A stretch of 7,494 nucleotides of DNA, from positions 1-7,494 of the forward strand of contig JALOLW010000193.1 of the NCBI GenBank assembly GCA_025455795.1, read 5' to 3'. The stretch is from Spirosomataceae bacterium (lineage in GTDB: Bacteria; Bacteroidota; Bacteroidia; Cytophagales; Spirosomataceae). The translations under genes were made by a program, and so were the position numbers. The notes beneath the pieces are model-generated. The model made no database searches and was not told where the DNA came from. It saw only the letters and a list, made by a program, of their open reading frames with translations. This document shows, one piece after another, positions 6,885-7,494 of this stretch; position 1 is the stretch's first letter; each line of letters starts with the position of its first letter.

Positions 6885-6935
6885 ATGCCCATCAAAATGC
6901 CCCCTTCGGGGAGGTGGGGGCTTCAAACATCATGA
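6885..6935 (+). CDS. Possible 16-codon leader peptide overlapping the LiaF-like start
   Basis: An open frame runs from ATG 6885 (with a second in-frame ATG at 6897) to TGA 6933-6935, and its stop overlaps the next gene's start as ATGA. It reads MPIKMPPSGRWGLQTS and passes through a GC-rich hairpin. The overlap would allow translational coupling, but a chance frame across a repeat-like hairpin is just as plausible. Confidence 0.2.
   Translation: MPIKMPPSGRWGLQTS
6899..6921 (+). repeat. GC-rich hairpin GCCCCC...GGGGGC in an intergenic spacer
   Basis: GCCCCC at 6899-6904 pairs with GGGGGC at 6916-6921 around an 11-base loop; a smaller CCC-UUCG-GGG tetraloop fold competes within it. It is followed by CTTCAAAC rather than a T-tract, so it is not a good intrinsic terminator. 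It could be an RNA stability or translation element, or a dispersed intergenic repeat. Confidence 0.55.
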
Positions 6936-7494
6936 AACAATCATCAAATGGCCTCTTTTGGGGCGTCGTGTTGCTGGCCTTCGGGCTGGTACTTTTGGCC
7001 AAAACCCTCGGTTGGTTTCACATAGACTGGGGCATGACCCTGCGTCTTTGGCCGTTGCTGCTCGTGGCAGCAGGCGTAAGTTTACTGCTTCGTCAGTCGT
7101 GGTCGAGTGTCCTGACGGCCATTTTAATAGCCATAGCGATTCCAGCGGCCATCATCAACGGCACCAACAAAAAATGGAAACACCTCAAAGAAGAGGGCAT
7201 CGAATTCAACCTGGACGAAGATTGGGATGACGACGATGACAACAACAACGACGAGTACGAAGACCGTGCCAAGTCTTATTCCAAAGACGGCGAAACGCGG
7301 TTTATGGAGGGATTTACGCCAGAAACCAAAGAAGCTACGCTTAAGTTTGGCGCGGGAGCGGGTAAATTCACCATCGAAGGTACTACCGACCAACTCATTG
7401 ATGCCGAGGCAAACACCGAGTTTGGTAGCTATATCCTTACCAATAAGCGCAATGAAGCCGACAAAAGCCACGACCTGCGCTTAGAAATGGAAAG
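6932..7494 (+). CDS. LiaF-like membrane protein with toast-rack-type domain (C-terminus beyond window)
   Basis: The first 187 codons are visible. Residues 7-54 form a two-helix hairpin (NGLFWGVVLLAFGLVLLAK, then LWPLLLVAAGVSLLLR) of the DUF5668/LiaI-LiaF type, and a third hydrophobic segment covers about 57-76. A charged linker follows, with a strikingly acidic run of Asp, Asn and Glu at about 94-111. From about 125 the sequence (FMEGFTPETKEATLKFGAG, FTIEG, AEANTEFGSYIL) resembles the N-terminal part of the toast-rack beta domain (DUF2154-like) of LiaF and related proteins. LiaF proteins modulate envelope-stress signalling, and toast-rack domains commonly occur with PspC proteins. The start at 6932 is chosen because the hairpin begins at once; no Shine-Dalgarno sequence is seen. 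The third hydrophobic segment makes the membrane side of the C-terminal domain uncertain. Confidence 0.85.
   Translation, partial: MKQSSNGLFWGVVLLAFGLVLLAKTLGWFHIDWGMTLRLWPLLLVAAGVSLLLRQSWSSVLTAILIAIAIPAAIINGTNKKWKHLKEEGIEFNLDEDWDDDDDNNNDEYEDRAKSYSKDGETRFMEGFTPETKEATLKFGAGAGKFTIEGTTDQLIDAEANTEFGSYILTNKRNEADKSHDLRLEME

Noticed and set aside
6958..7230. 90-codon plus-strand frame in another phase of the LiaF-like gene
   Set aside because: Arg/His-rich shadow; the LiaF-like frame has the membrane module and the toast-rack-type region.
1..7494. tRNA, rRNA, CRISPR array, transposase or phage genes
   Set aside because: No cloverleaf, ribosomal signature, regularly spaced repeats or recognisable recombinase or phage protein was seen on either strand.

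Overview
The window looks like a chromosomal segment of a Bacteroidota bacterium, most likely a Cytophagales-type organism. This rests on family recognition by eye, not on a search. The supporting signs are a long secreted protein built of LamG-like plus DUF8202-type modules, a CBM9-like/DUF5916 outer-membrane protein, gene starts without Shine-Dalgarno sequences, and a TAnnTTTG promoter element ahead of the last gene cluster.

Layout. Positions 1-2625 (minus strand) are one uninterrupted reading frame, the N-terminal 875 codons of a large modular surface or secreted protein whose C-terminus lies beyond the left edge. Positions 2626-3407 are an AT-rich gap of about 780 bp. It has no convincing gene but is rich in structure: a 15-bp inverted repeat pair enclosing two perfect palindromes, a 21-bp tandem direct repeat, and an inverted repeat in the probable leader of the next gene. 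Positions 3408-5642 (plus) encode the 744-residue DUF5916 outer-membrane protein. Positions 5664-5900 (minus, convergent) encode a 78-residue two-helix membrane protein.

From 6134 to the right edge there is a plus-strand cluster that reads as an operon: a PspC-domain protein (180 aa), a 56-aa LiaI-like membrane protein, and a LiaF-like protein with a toast-rack-type C-terminus that is cut by the edge. All three carry versions of the same two-helix hairpin module, which suggests duplication and a joint role at the cytoplasmic membrane, probably in envelope-stress sensing. The other genes are envelope proteins too, but nothing in the sequence ties them to one pathway.

No rRNA, tRNA, CRISPR array, transposase or phage gene was found. 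The most unusual parts are the structured 2.6-3.4 kb gap and the three-gene PspC/LiaI/LiaF-like cluster, with a tiny hairpin-containing open frame overlapping its last start codon.
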